Shown piece by piece: positions 28,908 to 37,699 of a stretch of 64,000 bases of DNA; within the stretch, counting starts at the first letter, position 1, and each line of letters opens with the position of its first letter. The notes under the pieces were generated by a model that made no database searches, was not told where the DNA came from, and saw only the letters and a program-made list of their open reading frames with translations. Made by a program: the position numbers and the translations under genes. The DNA comes from Candidatus Allofournierella pullicola (GTDB taxonomy: Bacteria > Bacillota > Clostridia > Oscillospirales > Ruminococcaceae), in contig DXFW01000022.1 of the NCBI GenBank assembly GCA_019114225.1, forward strand, positions 52,045-116,044. The letters run 5' to 3'.

Positions 28908-30128
28908 ATGAGACAGACACACGCAAAGCTTTCCCTCTTCCTTTTGATCTGTTCCACCGGGGTCATTTATCAGCTGCCCTATATCAAAAACATTTTTTAT
29001 CTTCCGCTGATGGAGGCATTCTCCCTGTCCCATCTGGAAATGGGGGTGCTGAGTTCGGCTTACAGCCTTTTCTCGCTGTTTTCTTACTGCCTGGGTTTAC
29101 GGCTTCCCGGCGGGTACGCCCGCAACACGCTTTTGTCCATGGCGTTTCTTTCCACCGGCGTGCTCGGGCTGTGCATGGCATGCGCCCGCACGTTTTCCGC
29201 TCTGCTGGTTCTGTTCGCGCTGCTGGGCATTTCCACCATCCTGCCTTACTTCATGGCCTCCCTGAACATGGAGCAGTTCCTGCGCCGGGAGCTGCTGCCC
29301 GCGGCGCCTCTTCAAAGCGCCTCCTGTATCCGGGCCGTTGTTTCGCTTTTCCTGGGCGTGCTGTGCGTTGGCGCCTTCCTTCTTCAGTCGCCCTTCGGCA
29401 CGGCGCTGCCCAGCGTGTTCTTCATCTATGCCGTGAGCTGCCTTTTCTTCGGCGCGCTGCTGCGGGCATTTCTGCCCCGGGGCTGCCCGGCCGAATCGGA
29501 ACGCACCGCCGGTTTTTCCTCAAATTTTTCTTTCCTTATCAAAAAGCCCGCCTTCTGGCACTGGTCCCTTATGATCGGCTGCGCGTTCAGCAGCTACATC
29601 CTGACCGGCATACTGCCGGCCATCCTGGTCTTTCAATATGACTTTTCCACCGGGGAAAGCCTTCTTCTGGGCCTGCTGCGATACGGGTTGGCTGCCGTTT
29701 CCGGCTATGCCGCGGTGTTTCTCCACCAGCGCAAAACTTCTCCCGTCTTTTTGCTGCGCCTGGGCTTTCTGGGCACCTTTGCCGGATTTGCGCTGCTTGC
29801 CCTGCCGTTCCCCTTTACGCAGACCGGCGTGCTGGTGACCGTTGTTTTCTCCGTGCTGTGCCTGTCCATCTATGGGCAGCGGGAGTTTTACTATCTGCTG
29901 CACGACAGCGATTTCTTCTCTCCGGTGCCCCTGACCTTCGTGATTGGCGGTATCTCCATCTTCTGTTATATCCCCGAAATCGTTTTCAACCCGCTCCTGG
30001 GCTTTTTGCTGGATCGCGGTGACTACACCCTTATTTTTGTTGCAGGAATGCTCTTTTCTGCCCTTGGGCTTCTCCTGCTGCTGCTCAGGGCAGGCCGTTC
30101 GCGGGAGGCTTCCCGTTCAGACAGGTGA
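28908..30128 (+). CDS. MFS transporter leading a two-component/OpuC-type operon
   Basis: This protein of about 406 residues is hydrophobic throughout, with 12 predicted helices, and belongs to the major facilitator superfamily. The N-terminal part (ICSTGVIYQLPYIKNIFY) recalls the divergent MFS at 27309 (TAVITELPYLRWALY), so the two may be distant paralogues. The start is taken at the ATG at 28908; upstream TTG or GTG codons exist and the ribosome-binding site is weak. It is followed 4 bp later by a response regulator gene, so it may act as a sensor-like transporter or carry the signal molecule. Substrate unknown. Confidence 0.75.
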   Translation: MRQTHAKLSLFLLICSTGVIYQLPYIKNIFYLPLMEAFSLSHLEMGVLSSAYSLFSLFSYCLGLRLPGGYARNTLLSMAFLSTGVLGLCMACARTFSALLVLFALLGISTILPYFMASLNMEQFLRRELLPAAPLQSASCIRAVVSLFLGVLCVGAFLLQSPFGTALPSVFFIYAVSCLFFGALLRAFLPRGCPAESERTAGFSSNFSFLIKKPAFWHWSLMIGCAFSSYILTGILPAILVFQYDFSTGESLLLGLLRYGLAAVSGYAAVFLHQRKTSPVFLLRLGFLGTFAGFALLALPFPFTQTGVLVTVVFSVLCLSIYGQREFYYLLHDSDFFSPVPLTFVIGGISIFCYIPEIVFNPLLGFLLDRGDYTLIFVAGMLFSALGLLLLLLRAGRSREASRSDR

Positions 30129-30132
30129 TTTT

Positions 30133-30801
30133 ATGGCTAAGATCTTGATCATAGAAGACGAGGATTCCATCGCGGACGTGATCCGTATCAACCTTTCGCT
30201 GCCCGGCCACGACGTTTACCGCGCCAGCGACGGAGATTTTGCCCTGGAACTGATCGAGGAGGAAACCTTCGATCTGGCCCTGCTGGATCTGATGTTGGGC
30301 AAAACTTCGGGTGAAACCGTTCTTACCAGGCTGGTGGAAAAGGAGATCCCCGTCATCGTGCTGTCGGCAAAAAGCAACATCACCGACCAGGTGCGCTGCC
30401 TTCGCATGGGGGCCGACGACTATATCACCAAACCCTTCAACAGCCTGGATCTGGTGACCCGGGTCGACGTTGTCCTTCGGGTCCACAAGAAGATACGTGT
30501 TCCCAGCGGGGCGATGTTTTACAAAGACATCATGGTGGACAAATGCCGCCACGAGGTCCTGCTCTCCGGCGAGCGGGTCGAACTCACCCCGAAAGAATAC
30601 GACCTGCTGGTTTTTTTCATCGAAAACGCCGGCAACGTTCTGCCCCGGACCCAGATCGCCTCTACTGTATGGGGATATGCCTTTGACCGGGAAAACCGCA
30701 CCATCGACATCCACGTCCAGCGTCTGCGGAAAAAGCTGGGTCTGACCAGCGCGCTCAAAACGGTTTCCAAGGTAGGCTATCTGCTGGAGGGAGCGTCATG
30801 A
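30133..30801 (+). CDS. OmpR/PhoB-type response regulator
   Basis: This 222-residue regulator has receiver acidic residues EDED at 8-11, phospho-acceptor Asp52 (LALLDLMLG) and Lys100 (YITKPF). The C-terminal winged helix has ELTPKEYDLL and ends KVGYLLE. The ATG is 4 bp after the MFS stop, and the gene's own TGA overlaps the kinase start (ATGA), so kinase and regulator are coupled. It probably controls the surrounding MFS/OpuC-type genes. Confidence 0.92.
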   Translation: MAKILIIEDEDSIADVIRINLSLPGHDVYRASDGDFALELIEEETFDLALLDLMLGKTSGETVLTRLVEKEIPVIVLSAKSNITDQVRCLRMGADDYITKPFNSLDLVTRVDVVLRVHKKIRVPSGAMFYKDIMVDKCRHEVLLSGERVELTPKEYDLLVFFIENAGNVLPRTQIASTVWGYAFDRENRTIDIHVQRLRKKLGLTSALKTVSKVGYLLEGAS

Positions 30802-31931
30802 AAAGCCGTCATTTCTGCAGCCAGGGGCAGTTTCTTGTGTTTGTGCTCTGCAGCCTGTGCACCTTCTTCGCCTTGCTGGGCGGGTGGTCCGCCGCGATCG
30901 CGCTGGGGCTGCTCGCTCCCGAAGGGTGGGCTTCTCCTTTCGCTGTGCCCTTGTTCCTGCTTTCGGTGCTGCTTCTTTCGCTGCTTGCCGGGGCCGCAGC
31001 AGCGGCCGCGTTTTATCCCTTTGCGCAGGCGCTGCAGCACGACATGGTCCTGTTTGACCAGCAGCTCAAAGACATGTGCGAAAACCGCTATCCCAGCCCA
31101 CACAGTGATTGCGGCGTGGCGGAACTGGACAGCGTGGCCCGCAGCATTTGCGATCTGGGCGGGGAAGTCCAGTACAGCCTGACCAATTACAAAGAGTCCA
31201 TCGACGCCTTTATCCATGAGATCAAGACGCCGCTGACCGGGATCATCGGCTACACGGAACTGCTGAAAAACGAACCGTCACTTTCCGGTGAAACGCGGGA
31301 GTATCTTGATTATATCCTGGCCGAAAGCACGCGCCTGAACAACCTCAGCCGCAAGATCATCTACTTTTTGTCGGTGTCAAAGCAGCAGATCTGCTGGAAG
31401 CAGCAAAGCGCATGCCACCTGATCGAATCGGCCGTGCTTTCCACCCGTGCCCGCGCCCGGCTGACCGAGGTCCGCGTTCTCTCCCTGTGCAGCGAACGCG
31501 CATATTTATACGGCGACGAGGAGCTGCTGACCACTTGTCTCGTAAATCTTCTGGACAATGCCATCAAGGCTTCCTCGCCCGGCAGCACGGTTGAGGTGCG
31601 GGTGCTGGACTCCGACGGCGCCGTGCAGCAGATCGAGGTGTGTGACCACGGGGTGGGGATCGAAGCCAAGGACCAGAAAAAAGTGTTCCAGCCCTTTTTC
31701 ATGCTGCGCAAAAACAAGGACCCGTTGAACAACGGCCTGGGGCTGGGGCTTGCCACCTGCCAGGCGGTGGCGCAGGCTCATCACTGCAATCTCTCCCTTT
31801 CCAGCGCCCCCGGAAAGGGCACCACTGTAAGGCTGGAATGCCCCTGGCTCGAATACCAGACGCGGTATCGGGCGGAACATCTTGTGCGGGAAACGCCCAA
31901 CTGTATCATACCCATGTCGCCCAATCCATAG
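30798..31931 (+). CDS. membrane sensor histidine kinase
   Basis: This 377-residue kinase has two membrane helices (about residues 12-40 and 50-75) with almost no extracellular loop, so it probably senses the membrane or an intramembrane partner, as small Firmicute kinases of this form do. The phospho-acceptor is His140 in FIHEIKTPLTGI. The HATPase boxes are LLDNAIKAS, CDHGVGIEA and NNGLGLGLAT. The last 30 residues beyond the catalytic domain are unusual and lead to the next gene. It pairs with the regulator at 30133. Confidence 0.92.
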   Translation: MKSRHFCSQGQFLVFVLCSLCTFFALLGGWSAAIALGLLAPEGWASPFAVPLFLLSVLLLSLLAGAAAAAAFYPFAQALQHDMVLFDQQLKDMCENRYPSPHSDCGVAELDSVARSICDLGGEVQYSLTNYKESIDAFIHEIKTPLTGIIGYTELLKNEPSLSGETREYLDYILAESTRLNNLSRKIIYFLSVSKQQICWKQQSACHLIESAVLSTRARARLTEVRVLSLCSERAYLYGDEELLTTCLVNLLDNAIKASSPGSTVEVRVLDSDGAVQQIEVCDHGVGIEAKDQKKVFQPFFMLRKNKDPLNNGLGLGLATCQAVAQAHHCNLSLSSAPGKGTTVRLECPWLEYQTRYRAEHLVRETPNCIIPMSPNP

Positions 31932-31963
31932 CTTGTTTTGCCGAAGAACGGCAGGAGGGGAAT

Positions 31964-33028
31964 ATGATCCGTTTCAACAAACTGAACCGCTCCTTTGGCG
32001 AGACATCCGTTTTGAAGGACGTCTCGTTCGAGATCCAAACCGGGGAACTGGTGTGTATCATCGGCGCCAGCGGCTGCGGAAAGACAACGCTTCTCAAACT
32101 CATCAACCGGCTGCTGGAGCCCTCGTCCGGCTCCATCGAGATCGACGGCACGGACATTCGCTCCATCGACCCCATCTCCCTGCGCCGTCAGATGGGCTAC
32201 GTCGTTCAGCAGACCGGCCTTTTCACCCATATGACCATCGAGAACAACATCGGGATCATCCCCCAGCTCCAGAAAAAGCCCAAGCAGGAGATCCGCGCAC
32301 GAACAAGGGAACTGCTGCAGATGGTGCAGCTTGACCCCGATTTTTATGCCGGGCGTTTTCCGTCCCAGCTTTCCGGCGGTCAGCTGCAGAGAGTGGGCGT
32401 GGCCCGGGCTTTTGCCACCGACCCCGACATCATTCTGATGGACGAGCCCTTTTCCGCGCTGGACCCGATCACCCGCGGCCAGCTGCAGGACGAGCTGCTC
32501 TCCATCCAAAAGCAGCAGCACAAAACCATTGTGTTCGTCACGCACGACATCGATGAAGCGATCAAGCTGGCTGACCGTATCTGCATTCTGGATCAGGGCA
32601 GGGTGGAGCAGTTCGGGCCGCCGGAGCAGATCCTCACCGCCCCCGCGTCGGACCATGTCAAAGACTTTATCGGGGCCGAGCGTATCTGGAAATACCCCCG
32701 CTATCTGCAGGCCCGGCATGTGATGAGCACGCCGGTCGTGTGCACCGAGGCCGAACTGTCTTCTGCCGGCGCGCCGGCGGGCCAGCCTGCTTTTGTGGTT
32801 TCCGGGGCAGGGGAGCTGCTGGGCCTGGCCGAGGGCGCCGCTTGGGCCCCCTGTTCCGTTGCCGCCGCGCCAGAGGAACGGCTTTTTGACTGCCTTGAAA
32901 AAATGGAGCAGGCAGGCTGTTCCGTTCTGCCGGTCCTGGAGGGCGGCGTACCGGTGGGTGTGATCTCTCAGACCGAACTGGCGCGCACACTGCTTATGCA
33001 AACAGAGCGAAGGGAGGCGGGCGCATGA
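31964..33028 (+). CDS. OpuC/ProV-type ABC ATPase with CBS-like tail
   Basis: This 354-residue ATPase has Walker A GASGCGKTT (from residue 34), signature LSGGQLQR (136-143), Walker B ILMDEP (158-162) and switch FVTHD. After about residue 240 a regulatory tail carries one recognisable CBS repeat (CSVLPVLEGGVPVGVISQTEL). Such ATPases drive quaternary-amine or osmolyte uptake; the CBS part senses ionic strength in OpuA-type systems. The ribosome-binding site is GGAGGGG. Its stop overlaps the start of the permease/binding-protein fusion (ATGA). Confidence 0.9.
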   Translation: MIRFNKLNRSFGETSVLKDVSFEIQTGELVCIIGASGCGKTTLLKLINRLLEPSSGSIEIDGTDIRSIDPISLRRQMGYVVQQTGLFTHMTIENNIGIIPQLQKKPKQEIRARTRELLQMVQLDPDFYAGRFPSQLSGGQLQRVGVARAFATDPDIILMDEPFSALDPITRGQLQDELLSIQKQQHKTIVFVTHDIDEAIKLADRICILDQGRVEQFGPPEQILTAPASDHVKDFIGAERIWKYPRYLQARHVMSTPVVCTEAELSSAGAPAGQPAFVVSGAGELLGLAEGAAWAPCSVAAAPEERLFDCLEKMEQAGCSVLPVLEGGVPVGVISQTELARTLLMQTERREAGA

Positions 33029-34620
33029 ACGCTTTGATCGGTCTTTCCATACAGCTGTACGGCATGCGCCAGCAGATCCTTGATCTGCTGGGCGAGCACA
33101 TCCAGCTCACCCTCACCGCCGTTGCGCTGGCGGTCGTGGTGGGCGTTCCCCTCGGGATCCTCATCAGTCATTACGCGCGGCTGAGCCATCCTGTGCTGGG
33201 CCTGGCCAACATCATCCAGGCCATCCCCAGCATGGCGCTTTTAGGTTTTGCCATCCCCCTTCTGGGCATTGGCGTGCTTCCCTCGGTCCTGGCCGTTTCG
33301 CTGTATGCGCTGCTTCCCATCATCAAGAACACCTACACCGGCCTGAGCCATATCGACCGCAGCACGCTGGAGGCCGCCGCCGGTATCGGAATGACGCCGC
33401 CTCAGATCCTGCTGAGGGTCAAGCTGCCCATGGCGCTGCCCATGATCATGTCAGGCGTGCGTATCTCCGCCGTCAACTCCGTCGGCCTGATGACCATGGC
33501 CGCGTATGTGGGAGCGGGCGGCCTGGGCTTCCTCGTCTATTCCGGCATTCGCACGCTGAACAACGCCCAGACACTGGCCGGCGCGATCCCCGCCTGCCTG
33601 CTGGCCTTGTTCGTGGACCGGTTCTTCGGGCTCATCGAGAAGATCATCACCCCCATCAGTTTCGATCTTTCCGTTTCCACCAATGTGGCTCAGGTGCGCC
33701 GCCGGCGCAAGCGCCAGGTGATCGCCTTTTTCTGCATTATTCTGGCCGTTCTCATGCTGTTCGTCACCTCTCTCGCCGTTTCCAACAAAAAGGCCGACAT
33801 CGTGATCGCCAGCAAGGACTATACCGAACAGGTCATCCTGGGGCATTTGGTGGCTGACGTGATCGAGGGCAACACCGACCTGACCGTGAAGCGGGAGGTG
33901 GCGCTGGGCGGTTCCCACATCTGCTTCACCGCAATGACCTCCGGCGAGGTGGACGGCTATGTGGAATACAGCGGCACCATGTTCACCAATCTGCTTGGGC
34001 ATGATCCCATTTCGGACAAGCAGCAGGTGTACGACACCATCTATGAGGAACTTCTGGAGCAGTACGACGTGACCGCGCTGCCCATGATGAACTACAACAA
34101 CACCTTCACGCTGGCGGTGACGCCGGAGACCGCTGAAGAATACGATCTGACGACTCTTTCGGACCTGGCGGCGGTCAGCGACCGCTTCATCCTGGGCGCC
34201 GAGCTTGAATTCTTCAACCGGCAGGACGGCCTGGTGGGTCTGCGCAGCACTTACGGGATGAACTTCCGGGAAGAGCTGGGCGTTGTGGGCAGCAACCGCT
34301 ACACCGCCCTCGAGACCGGTTCCTGTGACGTCATCAACGCTTACTCCACCGACGGGCTGCTGAAAAAATTCGGTCTGGTCTGCCTGGAGGACGACAAAAA
34401 CTTCTTTGTGCCGTACTTTGCCACACCGATGTTCCGCACGGAAACGCTGGAACGGTATCCGCAGATCGTTCCGTATATCCAGGCATTGGGAGAAGCTGTC
34501 TCCGAAGAGATCATGATCGATCTGAACTATCAGGTGGATGAACTGCAGATGGACCCGGAGGAAGTCGCCCGGAATTTTGTTCTGGAAAAAGGTCTGGTGC
34601 CGGACACGTACGGCAGCTGA
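33025..34620 (+). CDS. OpuC-type permease fused to glycine betaine/choline-binding domain
   Basis: This 531-residue two-domain protein has an N-terminal permease with five or six helices and the EAA loop LEAAAGIGMTPPQILLRVKLPMALP. After a basic RRRRKRQ stretch and another helix comes an OpuAC-type substrate-binding domain (IASKDYTEQVILGHLVADVIE, GEVDGYVEYSGTM, YTALETGSCDVINAYSTDG). Fusions like this occur in OpuFB/choline transporters of Firmicutes. The binding domain would face outside, tethered by the last helix. The ligand is a quaternary amine or similar osmolyte; ligand residues cannot be assigned here. Confidence 0.9.
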   Translation: MNALIGLSIQLYGMRQQILDLLGEHIQLTLTAVALAVVVGVPLGILISHYARLSHPVLGLANIIQAIPSMALLGFAIPLLGIGVLPSVLAVSLYALLPIIKNTYTGLSHIDRSTLEAAAGIGMTPPQILLRVKLPMALPMIMSGVRISAVNSVGLMTMAAYVGAGGLGFLVYSGIRTLNNAQTLAGAIPACLLALFVDRFFGLIEKIITPISFDLSVSTNVAQVRRRRKRQVIAFFCIILAVLMLFVTSLAVSNKKADIVIASKDYTEQVILGHLVADVIEGNTDLTVKREVALGGSHICFTAMTSGEVDGYVEYSGTMFTNLLGHDPISDKQQVYDTIYEELLEQYDVTALPMMNYNNTFTLAVTPETAEEYDLTTLSDLAAVSDRFILGAELEFFNRQDGLVGLRSTYGMNFREELGVVGSNRYTALETGSCDVINAYSTDGLLKKFGLVCLEDDKNFFVPYFATPMFRTETLERYPQIVPYIQALGEAVSEEIMIDLNYQVDELQMDPEEVARNFVLEKGLVPDTYGS

Positions 34621-34695
34621 GTCCTTCTCGCGCGGCCATCACAAGACGATACAAATCCGTTTCTGATCTCAAGGACCTGCCGGGGCGTTACAAAT

Positions 34696-35307
34696 ATGGA
34701 AACTTTTACAGACTGGACCCCGACCGAAAAGAATCTCACCCAAAAAGGATATCATGTCAAAAGATTTCCCTCAGCCGACCGGGCCACACAGTATTTATGC
34801 GATGTGTGCCGTGATTCCACGGTGGGGTTCGGGGACTCCATGACCCTGCTGCGAATGGGGCTCTATGAGGCCCTCAGCCGGCACAATACCGTCCTGGACC
34901 CCCAACATCCTGCCGACGGCATGGATTTTCTGGAGACTGCCGCGAAGTGCCTTTCCACGGAATACTTCTTCACATCCGCCAATGCCGTCGCGCAAACCGG
35001 CGAGATCGTGAACATCGACGGCAGCGGAAACCGAATCGCCGGTTCTCTTTTCGGTCACAAAAAGGTTTTCTTTATCATCACACCAGACAAACTTGCCCCT
35101 TCGCTGGAACAAGCCATCTGGCTGGCAAGAAATGTGGCCGCGCCCCAAAATGCCCGCCGTCTGGGTCTGTCCACTCCGTGCGCGTTGGGCGAAATGCGCT
35201 GTTACGACTGCTCCTCCCCGGAGAGGATATGCAGTGCCATGTGCGTCCACTTTAAAGCCATCAATGACATGGAAAGCCATGTGATTTTTGTTGACACACG
35301 GCCCTGA
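34696..35307 (+). CDS. LUD-domain protein (LutC/YkgG family)
   Basis: This 203-residue protein belongs to the LUD family that includes LutC of lactate utilisation. Motifs are VGFGDSMTLLRMGLYEAL, SANAVAQTGEIVNIDGSGNRIA and FFIITPDKLAPSLEQAIWLARNVAAP. Small stand-alone members such as this are common in Clostridia and their function is largely unknown; an electron-transfer or oxidoreductase accessory role is proposed for the family. It lies 75 bp after the OpuC-type gene with a weak ribosome-binding site and is followed by a terminator, so it may be the last gene of this plus-strand operon. Confidence 0.85.
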   Translation: METFTDWTPTEKNLTQKGYHVKRFPSADRATQYLCDVCRDSTVGFGDSMTLLRMGLYEALSRHNTVLDPQHPADGMDFLETAAKCLSTEYFFTSANAVAQTGEIVNIDGSGNRIAGSLFGHKKVFFIITPDKLAPSLEQAIWLARNVAAPQNARRLGLSTPCALGEMRCYDCSSPERICSAMCVHFKAINDMESHVIFVDTRP

Positions 35308-35411
35308 TAAAATCGCTGAAACCCGGTCCAGCGAATGACCCGCGATCCATAGCTCGCGGCGGCGAGACCGAAAAAAGGGCTGAAAGGCAGAACGCGTGTT
35401 TTTCTGAGCAG

Positions 35412-35465
35412 AAACAAAGCAGCACCAGGCCGCTGGTTCTCCGGCGGCTGGTGCTGCTTTGTTTT
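35412..35465. terminator. long bidirectional terminator
   Basis: AAACAAAGCAGCACCAG on the left pairs with CTGGTGCTGCTTTGTTTT on the right, with extra GC pairs near the loop. It has A and T runs on both sides and lies between the convergent LUD and dipeptidase genes. Confidence 0.9.
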
Positions 35466-35478
35466 GTGTGTCGTGCGC

Positions 35479-36939
35479 TCAGTTGTCCCCTCTGTGATAG
35501 CGGATCTTCATGTGCTCAGAGGCGTTCTTGAGAATTTGGGCCAGGGCTTTGTCCGACTCTTCCTTCACCATGTCGGCAATTTTGCGGTTGGCCTCTTTCA
35601 GGATTTCAACCGGCTCGCCCTGACGGACCTTCTCGTCGTATTCGTACAGCAGCTGCTGACCGCGGTTCATCACGGCGTTCACATACCGCTCGTCAAACAG
35701 CAGGGCATTGCCGAAATGGGCGTCGGTCAGGGCGGCAATGAGCCGGCTGTGCCAATACATGCTGTCGGTGGAGACCGTTTCCGTGGTGCCGCTGAGGTAT
35801 CCCGGGAACTCGGTCACATTGGCGTACACCGGGAAGCAGGCCGTGAAGCCGCTGCCGCCCATGGACAGCCACTCCACGCCCTGAATGGCCGCCGGCAGAT
35901 AGCCGCGGATCTGCATAATGCCGCAGACGTCGCTGTTGGGCACGCCGATGGTGCGGTACTTGCCCTTGCAGGCGGCGGTCTTGTCATAGGGGTTGTAGGG
36001 CGTTCCCTGGTAATAGGAGCCCAGCAGATACCGCACATCCTCCACCGTCACCTTGCGTTCCGGCACAAAGGACCAGGGGATGTCGTTGCTCTGGGGGGTG
36101 AAGTCGGCGTTTTCCCCGTCCCATTTATAAGTCCGGGGCAGGAAATACCGGGCCATGAACCAGGCGCGGGGGGTGTTATAAATATGGTCGGCGTCCGAAT
36201 GGGAGCCGAAGGCCAGCCGCGGGTTGAACTCCGCGCCCATGTCCATCGCCAGACGATACGTTTCCACGAACTCCCGCAGGTCTTTGGAGCAGAGATTCTC
36301 TTTCTGCTCTCCATAAGCGTCCGCAAAGTCAAAATGGTCCAGACCGAACTGGTTGGGCATGACCACCACCCGGTCATCCGGCACCCGCCGGGCGATCCAG
36401 TGGTGGCCGCCGATGGTCTCCAGCCACCAAATTTCATCGGCGTCCGCGAAGGCCATGCCGTTGGGTTCATAGGTGCCGTACTCTTCCAGCAGAGCGCCGG
36501 TGCGCAGCACGCCCTCCCGGGCAGAATGGATGTAGGGGAGCACCAGGGTCACCAGGTCCTCTTCACCGATTCCGCCGGGGACCTCCTTTGTGCCGCGGCC
36601 CTTCTTTTCCTGGTACCGCACATAGGGGTCCGCGCCCACGACCCGGGCGTTGCTGGTGATGGTCTCCGTGGCGGTCATGGCCACGTTGGCCTCGTTGATC
36701 CCGCAGGCGGGCCACACGCCGTTGGCCTTGGACACGTTGGGGCAGTCGGTATAGCGCAGGGCCTTCTCCGGCAGCACAACGGTCAAGTGAGAGATGACTG
36801 TTTTGTATGTGGCGGCCCCCTCCCTGGCCGGGTGCGTCAAAAGGCGCTTGGCTTCAAAGGCGCCGTCGTCGTTGCGGGCAATGATGGTGGAGCCGTCATG
36901 GCTGGCTTCCTTGCCAACCAGAATCGTTGTGCAGGGCAT
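35479..36939 (-). CDS. C69-family dipeptidase (PepD)
   Basis: This 486-residue protein starts MPCTTILVGKEAS at ATG 36939 behind AAAGGAG. Cys3 aligns with the N-terminal nucleophile of the C69/PepD Ntn-hydrolases, which is exposed after the first residues are removed. Further family segments are STIIARNDDG, WLETIGGHHWIARRVPDD and the GGSGFTACFPVYAN region. These cytoplasmic enzymes cleave broad-specificity dipeptides. It is transcribed alone and converges on the LUD gene. A longer N-terminal reading from 36963 would bury the Cys and is not supported. Confidence 0.9.
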   Translation of the reverse strand: MPCTTILVGKEASHDGSTIIARNDDGAFEAKRLLTHPAREGAATYKTVISHLTVVLPEKALRYTDCPNVSKANGVWPACGINEANVAMTATETITSNARVVGADPYVRYQEKKGRGTKEVPGGIGEEDLVTLVLPYIHSAREGVLRTGALLEEYGTYEPNGMAFADADEIWWLETIGGHHWIARRVPDDRVVVMPNQFGLDHFDFADAYGEQKENLCSKDLREFVETYRLAMDMGAEFNPRLAFGSHSDADHIYNTPRAWFMARYFLPRTYKWDGENADFTPQSNDIPWSFVPERKVTVEDVRYLLGSYYQGTPYNPYDKTAACKGKYRTIGVPNSDVCGIMQIRGYLPAAIQGVEWLSMGGSGFTACFPVYANVTEFPGYLSGTTETVSTDSMYWHSRLIAALTDAHFGNALLFDERYVNAVMNRGQQLLYEYDEKVRQGEPVEILKEANRKIADMVKEESDKALAQILKNASEHMKIRYHRGDN

Positions 36940-37222
36940 ATGGTTCTCCTTTTCTATGTACATCTGTTTTGAACTGCGTGCAGCTTCGCTTTCACCGCAC
37001 AGCGGATTTCTTGCAACCGGGAATCGACGAAAAAGCAGCTTTTTCGTCCGTATACGACGAATTTATCATAGCACGGATGAAGTGCTGTTTCCAGCCCCGG
37101 GTCGCTTCTGGTTTTGATTTTCCATGTGCCGCCCTGGGCAGAAAGGGTCCGAATGTAGCACCCTTTTGTGCGCCTGCGGCATGCGTTCCCCCACTGTTAC
37201 GCTGATGATTTCGGAATAGGGT
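36940..37222. other. intergenic region upstream of pepD
   Basis: No gene is seen. On the minus strand TATGAT (plus-strand 37066-37071) could be a -10 box for the dipeptidase gene. A perfect hairpin GACGAAAAAGC/GCTTTTTCGTC lies near 37029-37051, in what would be the leader of that mRNA. Confidence 0.4.
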
Positions 37223-37256
37223 AAAAAAATCCCCGGGAGACAAGTCTCCCGGGGAT
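37223..37256 (-). terminator. tRNA-type terminator TCCCCGGGAGA/TCTCCCGGGGA
   Basis: An 11-bp perfect stem is flanked by seven A (plus strand), giving a U-run for minus-strand transcripts. It lies immediately after the CCA end of the truncated tRNA-Ser and matches the hairpin at 7121-7151. Confidence 0.85.
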
Positions 37257-37318
37257 TGGCGGAGATGGAGAGATTCGAACTCTCGCGCGTTGTTTAGACG
37301 CCTACCGCATTTCGAGTC
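37257..37318 (-). pseudogene. tRNA-Ser(CGA), 3' half only
   Basis: Read on the minus strand, this gives the anticodon loop CTCGAAA (anticodon CGA), the 3' anticodon stem TGCGG, a long class-II variable arm with a GCGT/ACGC stem, the T-arm GAGAG-TTCGAAT-CTCTC, acceptor CATCTCC, discriminator G and an encoded CCA. The 5' anticodon stem should read CCGCA but instead reads CAGGA, and no D-arm or 5' acceptor follows. The break falls exactly in the anticodon loop, where the repeat element at 37310 begins. This is a hallmark of integration into a tRNA gene. It is not a functional tRNA as it stands. Confidence 0.8.
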
Positions 37319-37658
37319 CTGTGCCGAAAAGGATTTCACAGAACAGGGCAGGTCAGAGCTGGTCAGTTTGTCCCCGGATTTTCGGCGGCGTCAAGCCGTT
37401 TTCGAGGGGTCAAAGCCCGAAAAAATGGCTTTGGTACGAATCAAACCGGAATCCCCCGTTTTGGCCCCGTTTGGCAAGACTTTTTGGAAAAACGCAAGAT
37501 TTCATGCAAGATAATTTGAGGCCGCTTTGCCGCACGAACACTGGGTTTGCATTGCCTCGCCGGAAAACGGAATTCGCCAAATGCAAGATTTTAGGCCGAT
37601 TTTGTGTAATATCTTCCAAGGTTTCAACAATTTGTATAGTTTGGGTGGAAAACATAGT

Positions 37659-37694
37659 GGTTCTCCGGGTCCCAATTCAAAACAAAGGAGAACC
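37659..37694 (+). promoter_or_regulatory. hairpin sequestering the ribosome-binding site (copy 1)
   Basis: GGTTCTCC (37659-37666) is the exact complement of GGAGAACC (37687-37694), which contains the Shine-Dalgarno sequence of the HTH gene starting at 37700. The folded form would block translation. The same pair occurs in copies 2 and 3. Confidence 0.65.
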
Positions 37695-37699
37695 GAAAA

